Source: DATLZU01 sp035573855
GTDB lineage: Bacteria; Nitrospirota; Nitrospiria; Nitrospirales; Nitrospiraceae
Reading direction: 5' to 3'
NCBI GenBank assembly: GCA_035573855.1
Contig: DATLZU010000035.1
Coordinates: 62,001-126,000, forward strand
Length of the DNA stretch: 64,000 nt
Made by a program: the position numbers and the translations under genes. Each line of letters begins with the position of its first letter. The stretch's first letter is position 1. Shown here piece after piece: positions 42,581 to 51,204 of this stretch. The notes beneath the pieces were generated by a model. The model did not search any database. It was not told the origin of the DNA and saw nothing but the letters and a program-made list of their open reading frames with translations.

Positions 42581-45500
42581 ATGAAACGGCATACCATGAC
42601 ACAGTCGAGCAGAACCGGAATCATGCTCTCGCTGGTGCTGGCAGGGGCTGTGATGTGGCCGGTGGCCGTCAAGGCCCAGAACATGGCCGACTATACCGCC
42701 TCGCCGCCGTTCATCACCGATGCGGTGCCGCCGAACGTCTTGTTGCTGATGGACAATTCGGGCAGCATGAACGAAGCGGCGTACGAGGACGCCGCGTTTA
42801 ATCCGGCCCAGACCTATTACGGTCTGTACGATCCATTGGAGTGCTACAACTATAGCAGCAACAAATTCATTCCTGATCCGGCGGCTAATCCCGCGACGCC
42901 GGGAACCTGCACGAACTCTCCGTACTTGTGGTCCGGCAACTTGCTGAACTACGGCACCATGCGCCGGATCGATATCGTCAAGTGGGTCATGATGGGCGGG
43001 ACCTGTTCGGTCGGCGGACGGGACGCCCAAGGCGGATGCCGGCAGTTGATCGGACAACAAAATTTCGACAACGGGGCTTGTTGCCGGGATCAAACTACGT
43101 CGGTCTCGCGGGCTGATGCCAACGGGAGAATCCCTTCCACGTATCTACCTGCGGTCGGCGGCACGGTCTATTTTCATATGATGGGGAGCAGCGGGACCCT
43201 CAAAGGCAGTTTTTGCCTGGACGACGATCCGACGCAACCAAGTGGTTCAAGTTGCGGTGACGGCGATGCGTATGCCGAGTCAGGGCCCTGGACGATCCGG
43301 ATCGACCATTTCGAGAACGCGACGGGTGTTCTCCAGGAGGTTGGCAATAAGGCCCGGTTCGGCCTGATGCAATTCAAAGGAGCCGGCGACGGCGGCAAGG
43401 TGCTTTCCGATGTCGGATCCAGCAATATTCAGGATCTCATCACCGCGATCGAAGCGACGACGCCCTCCACCTGGACGCCGCTGGCCGAGTCGCTCTACGA
43501 GGCCACGCGGTATTTCGCGCAGGTTCCACCTGCCTATACCAATTCCGACTATTCATACAACGTCACCAACCGCGATCCCTATTACTTCACCCAGCCCAAG
43601 TGGGCGGGCACGTCGCAGTATGTCACCTGCTGCAAGAGTTTTGTCATCATCTTCACGGATGGTGAGCCGACCCAGGATTTGAATGTTCCGTCGGCCTTGC
43701 AGGACTACGGGCACACCTATCACGGCGCTCATTGTACGAGCGCCGTCATCACGGATCCCTGTACGCCGCACAAGACGAATTATGCGAACAACGGGTCCCA
43801 TTATCTGGACGATGTGGCATATTACGCACACACTACGGATCTGCGACAAGCCACGCTTCCGGTGATCAACGAGTCCGGGAAGAATTTGGCGGGCAACCAA
43901 AATTTGATCATCTACAGCTTCTACGCGTTCGGCCAGCCGATCGGACGGGAAATTCTTCAGACGACGGCGAAACTCGGCGGTTTCGAAGACCGCAATGGGA
44001 ATAACGCCCCTGATCTCACGGAAGAATGGGATCGGTACAACAACTACACCGGGGCGGAGGGGCCGGACGGCTTGCCGGACACGTATTTTGAGTCGGCGAA
44101 CGCCAACGATCTGCGCGAAAAGCTCATGGCCGCGATTACCAGCATCCTGCAACGAAGCGCCTCGGGAACCGCGGTCTCGGTGCTCGCGACGTCTTCGACT
44201 GGTGACGGATCGCTCTATCAGTCGTATTTCTATCCCCTCATCTTCGAGGGGTTTAGGGACATCAAATGGACCGGCTATACCCAGGGACTGTTCCTCGACA
44301 CGTTCGGGAATCTCCGGGAAGACACCGACGGCGATGCGCGGCTCATTTACCAGAACGACAGCATCGTGCAGACCCGTTTCGACTCGAGCACTGGGAATGT
44401 GTTTGTCGATCGTTTCCGCGATGCCAATGGTGACGGCAAGGCCGACAGTACGACCCCCTACGAGACCGTGACCTTACGGGACATGAAAGGAATTTGGGAA
44501 GCTGGAAAGCAACTCGCGTTGACCGACCCGGCGAATCGGACGCTGCTTACGTGGGTGGACCTGAACAACGACGGAGCGGTGGATCCGGGAGAGCAAATGG
44601 ACTTCACGACAGCCAATTCGGCGACGCTCGCCCCCTACCTGCGGGCGGGGGCTGCTCCCTACACGGCCGACAACATCGTTAACTTCATCAGAGGGAGCCA
44701 AATCGTCGGTCTCCGGGATCGACAGCTCACCGTCAACGGCAGCTTGAAGGTCTGGAAGCTGGGCGATCCCATTCATTCCACGCCGACGGTGGTCGCGGCG
44801 CCGAAGGAACGCTTCGACGTGCTCTACGGCGACTCGAGTTACACGGCGTTCTTCCAACAATATCGCAATCGCCGCCAGGTGGCGTACGTCGGAGCCAATG
44901 ACGGCATGCTCCATGCCTTCAATGCCGGGTTCTATCATCGTGGCGATGATCCCAACACGACGACGGTGACGGAGCACGGATGGTTTACCCGCAATCCCAA
45001 CGATAACACGAGCGGCAAGTTGCTCGGCGAAGAGCTGTGGGGGTTCATCCCCTATCAATTACTGCCGCACCTGCAGTGGCTCACCAGGACGGATTACACG
45101 CACGTGTATTACGTCGATCTCAAACCCAAGGTGACCGATGTGCGTATCTTCACCCCCGATGCGGATCATCCCAATGGCTGGGGGACGATCCTGATCGGCG
45201 GATTCCGGATGGGTGGGAGCTGCGGGACTTGTGCGGGGGCGGGCGCGCCTCCCATGACCGTGAATATCGGCGGGACGAGCCGGACGTTCTACAGCGCGTA
45301 TTTCGTGTTGGACATTACCAATCCCGAGGTGCCGCCCAAGTTGCTCTGGTCATTCTCGTCGTCGGACCAAGGCTTGACGACAAGCTATCCGACGGTCGTT
45401 CGGATGAATCCCTCCAATGAGGCAAAGACGAATAATACGAATGCCAAATGGTACGTGGTCTTCGGGTCAGGCGTGACCGGCTACGATGGCAGCGTCGCGC

Positions 45501-46612
45501 AGGCGGCCAAGCTCTACGCGGTCGATCTGGCGACCGGGCCGGGACCAAACAACAGCTTGGTGACAACGCTCCCCATTGGATCTTGGTATTCATTCATGGC
45601 GGACTTGATCACCCTGGACCGCGATTTGGATTATCGGGCCGACTCCGTCTATGTCGGACGGACGATCGATCCGGCCAGCAGCGGCCGCAGCATCTGGTCC
45701 GGGAAAATGTATCGGTTGACGATGGGGGCCTGCCCAGGTGCCCCCTGCTCGACTGCCACATGGGGAATCGCCTCGGGGAGCAATCGGATTCCGACGGAGG
45801 TCATTGATACCTTCCCGACAGGTGGGAGCACCCTGGTCGGCCCGATCGTAGCCGCGCCCACGGTCACACTGGATGACACGGGGAAAGTCTGGATCTTCTT
45901 CGGGACCGGCCGGTATTACAGTACGGCGGACAAGACCAACACCGACACCCAATATTTCTTCGGGATCAAGGACTCGGTGCTCGGCGGGGGCTGTACACAG
46001 ACCAGCGTCGTCAGTTGCTTGGACGACGATCTGGTCAACGTGTCCGGCGCCACGATTTGCGTAGTCGGCGTCGGGACATGCGGCAGCGGAACAAATCAAG
46101 TCACTGGGGTCGCAGGCGTCACCACGTTCGAGGGGGCGGGAACGACTTCCTTGATCGGACTCGTCCAAAGCAAAGACGGCTGGTTCACCACATTGCCGGC
46201 GTCGCGCGAACGCGTGCTGGCGAGTCCGACGATTATCGGGGGCATCGTGTTCTTCCCCTCCTTCATTCCCAATAACGACATTTGCAGTGCGTCGGGAGAA
46301 AGCAACCTGTACGCGCTCTTCTATCTGACCGGCAGCGCCTACAAGGAAGCGGTGATCGGCACGACCGCGGCTGGAAGCAACAAGACGGTCAACCGGTCGA
46401 TGGCGTTGGGGACCGGTCTAGCCTCGCAAATGGCCGTCCAGATTGGCACCCAGGGTAGCGGAGGCACAGGCGGAGGGCCGAGCGGGTCCGGCTGTCAAGG
46501 CGGCGTGATCGGCTTTGTGCAGTCGAGCACCGGCGCGATCGCACAGCCCTGTACGAAGCCGGCATTGCCCTCGTGGAGCCGGTATGTCTCGTGGATTAAT
46601 CAGAGAGATTGA
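42581..46612 (+). CDS. pilY1: PilY1-type pilus tip adhesin/assembly protein
   Basis: 1343-residue exported protein. Signal peptide in the first ~40 residues, then a vWA-like domain with MIDAS motif LLLMDNSGSMNEA (about residue 55) and IIFTDGEPTQD. EF-hand-like loops DANGDGKADS (about 613) and DLNNDGAVDPGE (about 660) resemble the calcium site of PilY1. The C-terminal PilY beta-propeller follows (HSTPTVVAAPKERFDVLYGD, YVGANDGMLHAFNAG, ELWGFIPYQLLPHLQWLT). PilY1 binds calcium, sits at pilus tips and controls extension/retraction and adhesion. ATG 42581 with GGAGG seven bases upstream is preferred to in-frame upstream starts. Confidence 0.95.
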   Translation: MKRHTMTQSSRTGIMLSLVLAGAVMWPVAVKAQNMADYTASPPFITDAVPPNVLLLMDNSGSMNEAAYEDAAFNPAQTYYGLYDPLECYNYSSNKFIPDPAANPATPGTCTNSPYLWSGNLLNYGTMRRIDIVKWVMMGGTCSVGGRDAQGGCRQLIGQQNFDNGACCRDQTTSVSRADANGRIPSTYLPAVGGTVYFHMMGSSGTLKGSFCLDDDPTQPSGSSCGDGDAYAESGPWTIRIDHFENATGVLQEVGNKARFGLMQFKGAGDGGKVLSDVGSSNIQDLITAIEATTPSTWTPLAESLYEATRYFAQVPPAYTNSDYSYNVTNRDPYYFTQPKWAGTSQYVTCCKSFVIIFTDGEPTQDLNVPSALQDYGHTYHGAHCTSAVITDPCTPHKTNYANNGSHYLDDVAYYAHTTDLRQATLPVINESGKNLAGNQNLIIYSFYAFGQPIGREILQTTAKLGGFEDRNGNNAPDLTEEWDRYNNYTGAEGPDGLPDTYFESANANDLREKLMAAITSILQRSASGTAVSVLATSSTGDGSLYQSYFYPLIFEGFRDIKWTGYTQGLFLDTFGNLREDTDGDARLIYQNDSIVQTRFDSSTGNVFVDRFRDANGDGKADSTTPYETVTLRDMKGIWEAGKQLALTDPANRTLLTWVDLNNDGAVDPGEQMDFTTANSATLAPYLRAGAAPYTADNIVNFIRGSQIVGLRDRQLTVNGSLKVWKLGDPIHSTPTVVAAPKERFDVLYGDSSYTAFFQQYRNRRQVAYVGANDGMLHAFNAGFYHRGDDPNTTTVTEHGWFTRNPNDNTSGKLLGEELWGFIPYQLLPHLQWLTRTDYTHVYYVDLKPKVTDVRIFTPDADHPNGWGTILIGGFRMGGSCGTCAGAGAPPMTVNIGGTSRTFYSAYFVLDITNPEVPPKLLWSFSSSDQGLTTSYPTVVRMNPSNEAKTNNTNAKWYVVFGSGVTGYDGSVAQAAKLYAVDLATGPGPNNSLVTTLPIGSWYSFMADLITLDRDLDYRADSVYVGRTIDPASSGRSIWSGKMYRLTMGACPGAPCSTATWGIASGSNRIPTEVIDTFPTGGSTLVGPIVAAPTVTLDDTGKVWIFFGTGRYYSTADKTNTDTQYFFGIKDSVLGGGCTQTSVVSCLDDDLVNVSGATICVVGVGTCGSGTNQVTGVAGVTTFEGAGTTSLIGLVQSKDGWFTTLPASRERVLASPTIIGGIVFFPSFIPNNDICSASGESNLYALFYLTGSAYKEAVIGTTAAGSNKTVNRSMALGTGLASQMAVQIGTQGSGGTGGGPSGSGCQGGVIGFVQSSTGAIAQPCTKPALPSWSRYVSWINQRD

Positions 46613-46699
46613 TCGTTTGCTCTGTGGCGGTAGCCGCACACAATGGTCCGCTTCTGTGCGGTTGTTCGCCGGAGCGGACCATCGTGTGGCTGGAAGCCT

Positions 46700-47662
46700 A
46701 TGACAAGCAGAAGGCGATCGGTTTCCCATCGTCTATTTCTGGCGATACCACTCGGCCTTCTGCTCATGGCGGCCTGCTCGCCTGAATCGGCTCAGGTGAG
46801 CGGTGCGGAATCGTCTCCCACAAGGAACAACCACCTGCCTTCCGTTCGATCAGCTCGGATCGTGCCGATTCCGCCTGTCCTGTCCGAACCCGTGTCAGTC
46901 CAGGTTGAAGGAGAAGATCCGGACCGTGATCCGCTCACCTTTCGCTATCAATGGCTGGTGAACGGCGAGCTGCTTTCCGGAGCCACCGGCCATCAGTTGA
47001 ACCCCGATCAACTCAAACGCGGCGACCGCGTCAGCGTCGAAGTCATTCCCTTCGACGGCAAGGCGCAAGGTGCTCCGTACAGGTCCGAGCCGGTCATCGT
47101 TGGCAATACGCTTCCGGTCGTGTCGCGAGTGACGATCGAGCCCGGTCGGATACAGGTCGGAGATGTGTTGAAAGCCCAGGTGGAAGCGACCGATGCGGAC
47201 CACGATGAGGTCCGATTCCGATTCCGATGGTGGAAAAACAATCGACTCGTCTCCGAAGGCGAAGAGAACATGTTTGAGACGACCGGGTTTCTCAGGGACG
47301 ATGCCGTTGCGGTCTCCGTGATCCCGCGCGACGACAGCGGAGAGGGCAAAGAAGTGTTTTCTTCCACGATGATCATTGCGAACAGCCCGCCGAAGATCAC
47401 CTCGATTCCTCATTCGGCCATCCAACGGGGGCATTACCTCTATACCGTCACAGCTGCCGATCCGGAAGGCGATCCGGTTTCGTTTGCGCTGACGACCGCC
47501 CCGCCCGGCATGACGATCGATCCGAAGACCGGCCGTATCGACTGGCAGATCCCGCCGGAATTGAAAGGGTCGTACCGGGTCAAGGTGGTGGTCCAGGACG
47601 ATCGGGGCGGCTGGGCTTTTCAAGAGTTCGATTTGTCCCCCAGCGCACCCGCTTCGTCCTGA
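46700..47662 (+). CDS. Lipoprotein with cadherin/Ig-like repeats
   Basis: 320 residues. LAIPLGLLLMAACSPES ends in a lipobox (MAAC), so the protein is probably lipid-anchored. It then has three Ig-like repeats, each with a D/D-rich strand (VEGEDPDRDPLTFRYQW, VEATDADHDEVRFRFRWW, VTAADPEGDPVSFAL); the last matches a putative-Ig (He_PIG) repeat ending GMTIDPKTGRIDWQIP. It directly follows pilY1 and may be an outer-membrane partner of the pilus, which is inference. ATG 46700 has TGGAAG upstream. Confidence 0.8.
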   Translation: MTSRRRSVSHRLFLAIPLGLLLMAACSPESAQVSGAESSPTRNNHLPSVRSARIVPIPPVLSEPVSVQVEGEDPDRDPLTFRYQWLVNGELLSGATGHQLNPDQLKRGDRVSVEVIPFDGKAQGAPYRSEPVIVGNTLPVVSRVTIEPGRIQVGDVLKAQVEATDADHDEVRFRFRWWKNNRLVSEGEENMFETTGFLRDDAVAVSVIPRDDSGEGKEVFSSTMIIANSPPKITSIPHSAIQRGHYLYTVTAADPEGDPVSFALTTAPPGMTIDPKTGRIDWQIPPELKGSYRVKVVVQDDRGGWAFQEFDLSPSAPASS

Positions 47663-47701
47663 TTCGAATCGCCTGGCCCGCTCGCGTCTTATCCCTTGAC
47701 C

Positions 47702-47731
47702 TTGTCACGTTTTCCGATCCTCTGTTAGAAT
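47702..47731 (+). promoter_or_regulatory. Sigma-70-type promoter of phoH-ybeY-ftsY
   Basis: TTGTCA (47702-47707), 18-bp spacer, TAGAAT (47726-47731). The leader before the TTG at 47754 would be about 15 bases and contains GGGAGG. Confidence 0.5.
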
Positions 47732-47753
47732 CCAGTCGCCACGGAATGGGAGG

Positions 47754-48839
47754 TTGTCGCAAAAGCGTCGCGTGCGTAAAATCAAGCTGCGAGAAGGGAC
47801 GAATACCGCTGCGCTCTTCGGTCATCACGACCGGCACCTGAAACTGATCGAAGAAGAGTTTGGCGTTCGGTTGTCGGCGCGAGGCGAAGAGGTGGCGATC
47901 GAAGGCTCGCCCGACGCCGAACGGCGGGCCGAACGGGTGTTGACGGAACTGGCTGCTTTAGCGACCGAAGGATACGAACTGAAAGCCGAAGACGTGGGGT
48001 TGGTCCTGACGGCGCTTCGGCAGAATCAGGACACACCGCTCAAAGACCTCCTGCTCAGCGCCGCTCCCATCGCCACCAAGAAACGGTTCATTGTTCCCAA
48101 GTCTGCCGGTCAAAAGGCGTACATCGAAGCGATCGAGAAATACGACATCGTGATCGCCATCGGTCCGGCAGGAACAGGCAAAACCTATCTGGCGATGGCG
48201 ATGGCGGTCAACGCGTTGCTGCGCAGAGAAGTCAGCCGCATCATCCTGGCCAGACCGGCGGTCGAAGCGGGGGAGAAACTTGGTTTTCTGCCAGGAGACA
48301 TGTACGCCAAGGTCAATCCCTATTTACGGCCGCTCTACGACGCGCTCTACGACATGATGGATGTGGACCGTGCCAACCGGCTGGTCGAGCGCGGCGAGAT
48401 CGAAATCGCGCCGCTCGCGTTCATGCGCGGCCGAACGCTGAACGACTCGTTCGTCATCCTGGACGAAGCACAGAACGCCACGGCCGAGCAGATGAAGATG
48501 TTTCTCACCCGTCTGGGGTTCCACTCAAAGGCCGTGGTCACCGGGGATGTGACCCAGGTCGATTTGCCGGCCGACCGCGTATCCGGGTTGATCGAGATCC
48601 GGGACATCTTGCGCGATATCGATGGGATTCAGTTCGTCTATTTCGATGAGCGCGACGTGGTCCGCCATCGGTTGGTGCAGGAAATCATCAAAGCCTACGA
48701 TCGGCACGGCGCCGGTCGCGAGGCGGAGACCAAATCGGCGAAGGCCTCCAGGCAGCCCCCGGCTGCGCGCCATCCTTCCACCCGCCGATCTCAGTCTTCC
48801 GACCAGACCTCAAAAGACCACTGGGGTCAACCGCACTAA
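47754..48839 (+). CDS. phoH: PhoH family ATPase
   Basis: Cytoplasmic P-loop protein of about 361 residues. An N-terminal KH-like region (FGHHDRHLKLIEEEFGVRLS) precedes the RecA-like ATPase: FIVPKSAGQKAYIEAI, Walker A IGPAGTGKTYLAMAMA, LARPAVEAGEKLGFLPGD and Walker B FVILDEAQNAT. PhoH is linked to rRNA maturation with YbeY, its neighbour. The start is uncertain: TTG 47754 directly abuts GGGAGG, while GTG 47772 begins where the family usually does. Ends TAATG with ybeY. Confidence 0.93.
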   Translation: MSQKRRVRKIKLREGTNTAALFGHHDRHLKLIEEEFGVRLSARGEEVAIEGSPDAERRAERVLTELAALATEGYELKAEDVGLVLTALRQNQDTPLKDLLLSAAPIATKKRFIVPKSAGQKAYIEAIEKYDIVIAIGPAGTGKTYLAMAMAVNALLRREVSRIILARPAVEAGEKLGFLPGDMYAKVNPYLRPLYDALYDMMDVDRANRLVERGEIEIAPLAFMRGRTLNDSFVILDEAQNATAEQMKMFLTRLGFHSKAVVTGDVTQVDLPADRVSGLIEIRDILRDIDGIQFVYFDERDVVRHRLVQEIIKAYDRHGAGREAETKSAKASRQPPAARHPSTRRSQSSDQTSKDHWGQPH

Positions 48840-49297
48840 TGCCGGTATTGCTGCGGGCAAGGCCGCGCCGTATTGTGATCCGAACCGCCGCGTTCAAGGC
48901 ATTGGCCCAAAAGCTGTTAGAGACGGTCGGCGAGTCCCGCGCCGAACTCAGTGTGGAGCTGGTCGGCGATCGTCGGATGCGGAAATTGAACCGCCGGTAT
49001 CGCGGGCACGATGCGCCGACCGACGTGCTGGCGTTCGCGATGCGAGAAGGGCCGACGCCCGTGACGCCGCTTCTCGGGGATGTGGTAATTTCTCTGCCCA
49101 CGGCCGCACGGCAGGCGGTACGTGACGGCCGTCCCGTCGATCATGAAGTCGCGGCGCTGCTGATCCACGGGGTCTTGCACCTGTGCGGATATGATCACGA
49201 ACGTGGAGAGAGAGAAGCCCGCCGGATGAAGCGCAAAGAACGTGCCGTATGGCGGGCGCTGCAGCCAATTCCGACGCTGATAGCAAGTAGTAAATAG
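48839..49297 (+). CDS. ybeY: Endoribonuclease YbeY
   Basis: Zinc-dependent RNase for 16S rRNA 3'-end maturation and ribosome quality control. The motif HGVLHLCGYDHE (HxxxHxxxxxH) is intact, preceded by MRKLNRRYRGHDAPTDVLAF and LGDVVISL. 152 residues. The last codons (IASSK) fall inside a TAGC-rich low-complexity tract. Coupled to phoH by TAATG. Confidence 0.95.
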   Translation: MPVLLRARPRRIVIRTAAFKALAQKLLETVGESRAELSVELVGDRRMRKLNRRYRGHDAPTDVLAFAMREGPTPVTPLLGDVVISLPTAARQAVRDGRPVDHEVAALLIHGVLHLCGYDHERGEREARRMKRKERAVWRALQPIPTLIASSK

Positions 49298-49305
49298 CGA
49301 ATAGC
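49281..49305. repeat. TAGCAAGTAGTAAATAGCGAATAGC-type tract at the ybeY 3' end
   Basis: Roughly four imperfect TAGCRAAT-type units that supply the ybeY stop codon (TAG at 49295-49297) and continue into the ybeY-ftsY gap. Similar units occur at 7632-7657 and 54693-54716. Confidence 0.45.
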
Positions 49306-49371
49306 CGAAGGCAGTAAGTGGGATTCCGGGGTTGCTCGCTCCTCGCGATTTGCTTCAAGCCAAGGAAGAAG

Positions 49372-50295
49372 ATGAGTTGGTTTCAACGGCTCAGCCAAGG
49401 GTTAGCCAAGACCCGCGGGGTCATCAAGGGCTCACTGAACCGGTTGACCGGCCGGGCTCCGGATCCGGCCTTGCTCGACGAACTGGAGGCCGCGTTGATC
49501 TCAGCGGACCTGGGAGTCCGTGTCGTGAGCCGGCTGATGGAGCGTGTGCGGGTGCAGGCCCGCAGCGGAGGCTCGGACGCCGCATATCTGCAAGATCAGC
49601 TTCGGGCGATCATTCTCGACAGCCTGCGCGCCTGCGCCGGCGAATCGATTGAACGATTGATTGCCAAGGGCCCGCGCCCCTATGTTGTCCTGACGGTCGG
49701 CGTCAACGGGGTGGGGAAAACCACGACGCTCGCCAAACTGGCCCAGCGATTACGGCAGGGCGGCACCACGCCGCTCCTGGTGGCGGCCGATACCTTTCGG
49801 GCCGCGGCGATCGATCAACTCCAGGTGTGGGCGGACCGGATCGGTGTGGAGCTGGTTCGCCAGCGGCATGGCGCCGATCCGGCCGCCGTCGCCTTCGACG
49901 GCCTGGCGGCCGCTAAAGCCCGCGGCGTTGAGGCGGTGTTGATCGATACCGCCGGCCGGTTGCACACGAAGTCGAATCTGATGGAAGAATTGCGGAAGAT
50001 CAAACGCGTGCTGGCGCAGGAACAGCCCGGCGCGCCGCAAGAGGTACTCCTGGTCCTGGATGCCACCGTGGGGCAAAACGCCCTGTCGCAGACGCGGCAG
50101 TTTCACGAAGCGGTCGGCGTGACGGGGCTGGCGTTGACCAAGCTGGACGGCACCGCGCGCGGCGGAATCGTCGTGGCCATCGCCGAGGAGTTCAAGATTC
50201 CCGTCCGCTTGATCGGCGTCGGCGAGGCGGTCGACGATCTGCAGGATTTCGATCCGCAAGCTTTCGTGGAGGCGCTGTTCGACAAGTCGGCCTAA
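49372..50295 (+). CDS. ftsY: Signal recognition particle receptor FtsY
   Basis: SRP receptor GTPase that docks ribosome-SRP complexes at the membrane. The NG domain is complete: helical N domain, then GVNGVGKTTTLAKLA, ADTFRAAAIDQL, DTAGRLHTK, TKLDGTARGG and LIGVGEAVDDLQDFDP. The N-terminal acidic A domain is essentially absent (307 residues). ATG 49372 (MSWFQRLSQGL) has AAGGAAG upstream and is chosen over an upstream in-frame GTG that lies in low-complexity sequence. Confidence 0.96.
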   Translation: MSWFQRLSQGLAKTRGVIKGSLNRLTGRAPDPALLDELEAALISADLGVRVVSRLMERVRVQARSGGSDAAYLQDQLRAIILDSLRACAGESIERLIAKGPRPYVVLTVGVNGVGKTTTLAKLAQRLRQGGTTPLLVAADTFRAAAIDQLQVWADRIGVELVRQRHGADPAAVAFDGLAAAKARGVEAVLIDTAGRLHTKSNLMEELRKIKRVLAQEQPGAPQEVLLVLDATVGQNALSQTRQFHEAVGVTGLALTKLDGTARGGIVVAIAEEFKIPVRLIGVGEAVDDLQDFDPQAFVEALFDKSA

Positions 50296-50390
50296 TCGCC
50301 GGCTTGCTTCGATCACGTCAATTCCTTCTCATGGTCCGGCGCCTGTGTTATGCTGACGGCAGCCTCACGGCTCCCTTCACGAGTCATCCT

Positions 50391-51176
50391 GTGAACACCC
50401 TTCTTGTGATCGATGACGATCGGTTGAATTGCGACCTGCTCCAAGCCGTCTTCTCGCGCCAAGGCTATCACGTGCTCGCGGCGACCAGCGGGCGCGAGGG
50501 TCTGGACCTATTTCGCAAACTGACTCCGCGCGTCACGTTGCTGGACTTGCGGATGCCTGAGATGGACGGGCTGACGGTGCTCAAAGAGATCCGCGCCATC
50601 GACCCCTATGCTCCAGTCATCATCCTGGGAGGCGGGGCGACTGAGGCGCAGGAAAATCAGGCTCGCGAATTGATGGTCACGGATTTTCTGCGGAAAGGGT
50701 TGTCCCTGGACGTGCTGATCGGGACGGTGAATCGGGTGGCCCAGCAACCGACTGCGCGAGCGTTCACCCCGTCCTTACCGCAAGCGATTGCCCCAGCCAG
50801 CACCGAAGGCGAAACCATTCTCGTGGTGGACGACGAAATGATGGTGCGTGACCTGCTGGTCCGCTTCCTGAATCTGCGCGGGTATCGCGCGCAGGGAGCC
50901 AAAGACGGACCCGAAGCGCTGAGGATGATCGAGCAAGCGCCGCCGGATCTGGTGCTGCTGGACGTGATCATGCCGGGCATGAACGGCGTAGATGTGCTGC
51001 GCGCCTTGCGGGAACGAGAATACCAGGGCGGAATCATCATCCTCACCGGCAGTCAGAGCGAAGAGTTGCTCGACAAGGCCTGGGCCATGGGCCCGCAGGA
51101 AGTCTTGGGCAAACCCATCGACCTGGAGCGATTGTTGACGGCGATCCAACTTGTGCTGGTGTGTCGGGAATGTTGA
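50391..51176 (+). CDS. Tandem-receiver (REC-REC) response regulator
   Basis: 261 residues, two CheY-like domains and no output domain. Receiver 1 (TLLVIDDDRLNCDLLQAV, phospho-Asp in LLDLRMPEMDG, Lys in DFLRKG) has Gly where the switch Thr/Ser is expected (VIILGGG). Receiver 2 (ILVVDDEMMVRDLLVRF, LLDVIMPGMNG, IIILTGS, LGKPID) has a full set. No histidine kinase is adjacent. GTG 50391 starts just before the first beta strand; an ATG at 50331 is possible. Partner and output unknown. Confidence 0.85.
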   Translation: MNTLLVIDDDRLNCDLLQAVFSRQGYHVLAATSGREGLDLFRKLTPRVTLLDLRMPEMDGLTVLKEIRAIDPYAPVIILGGGATEAQENQARELMVTDFLRKGLSLDVLIGTVNRVAQQPTARAFTPSLPQAIAPASTEGETILVVDDEMMVRDLLVRFLNLRGYRAQGAKDGPEALRMIEQAPPDLVLLDVIMPGMNGVDVLRALREREYQGGIIILTGSQSEELLDKAWAMGPQEVLGKPIDLERLLTAIQLVLVCREC

Positions 51177-51204
51177 GTTTGCTGCTTCTGTGCCACGGTG
51201 GAGG

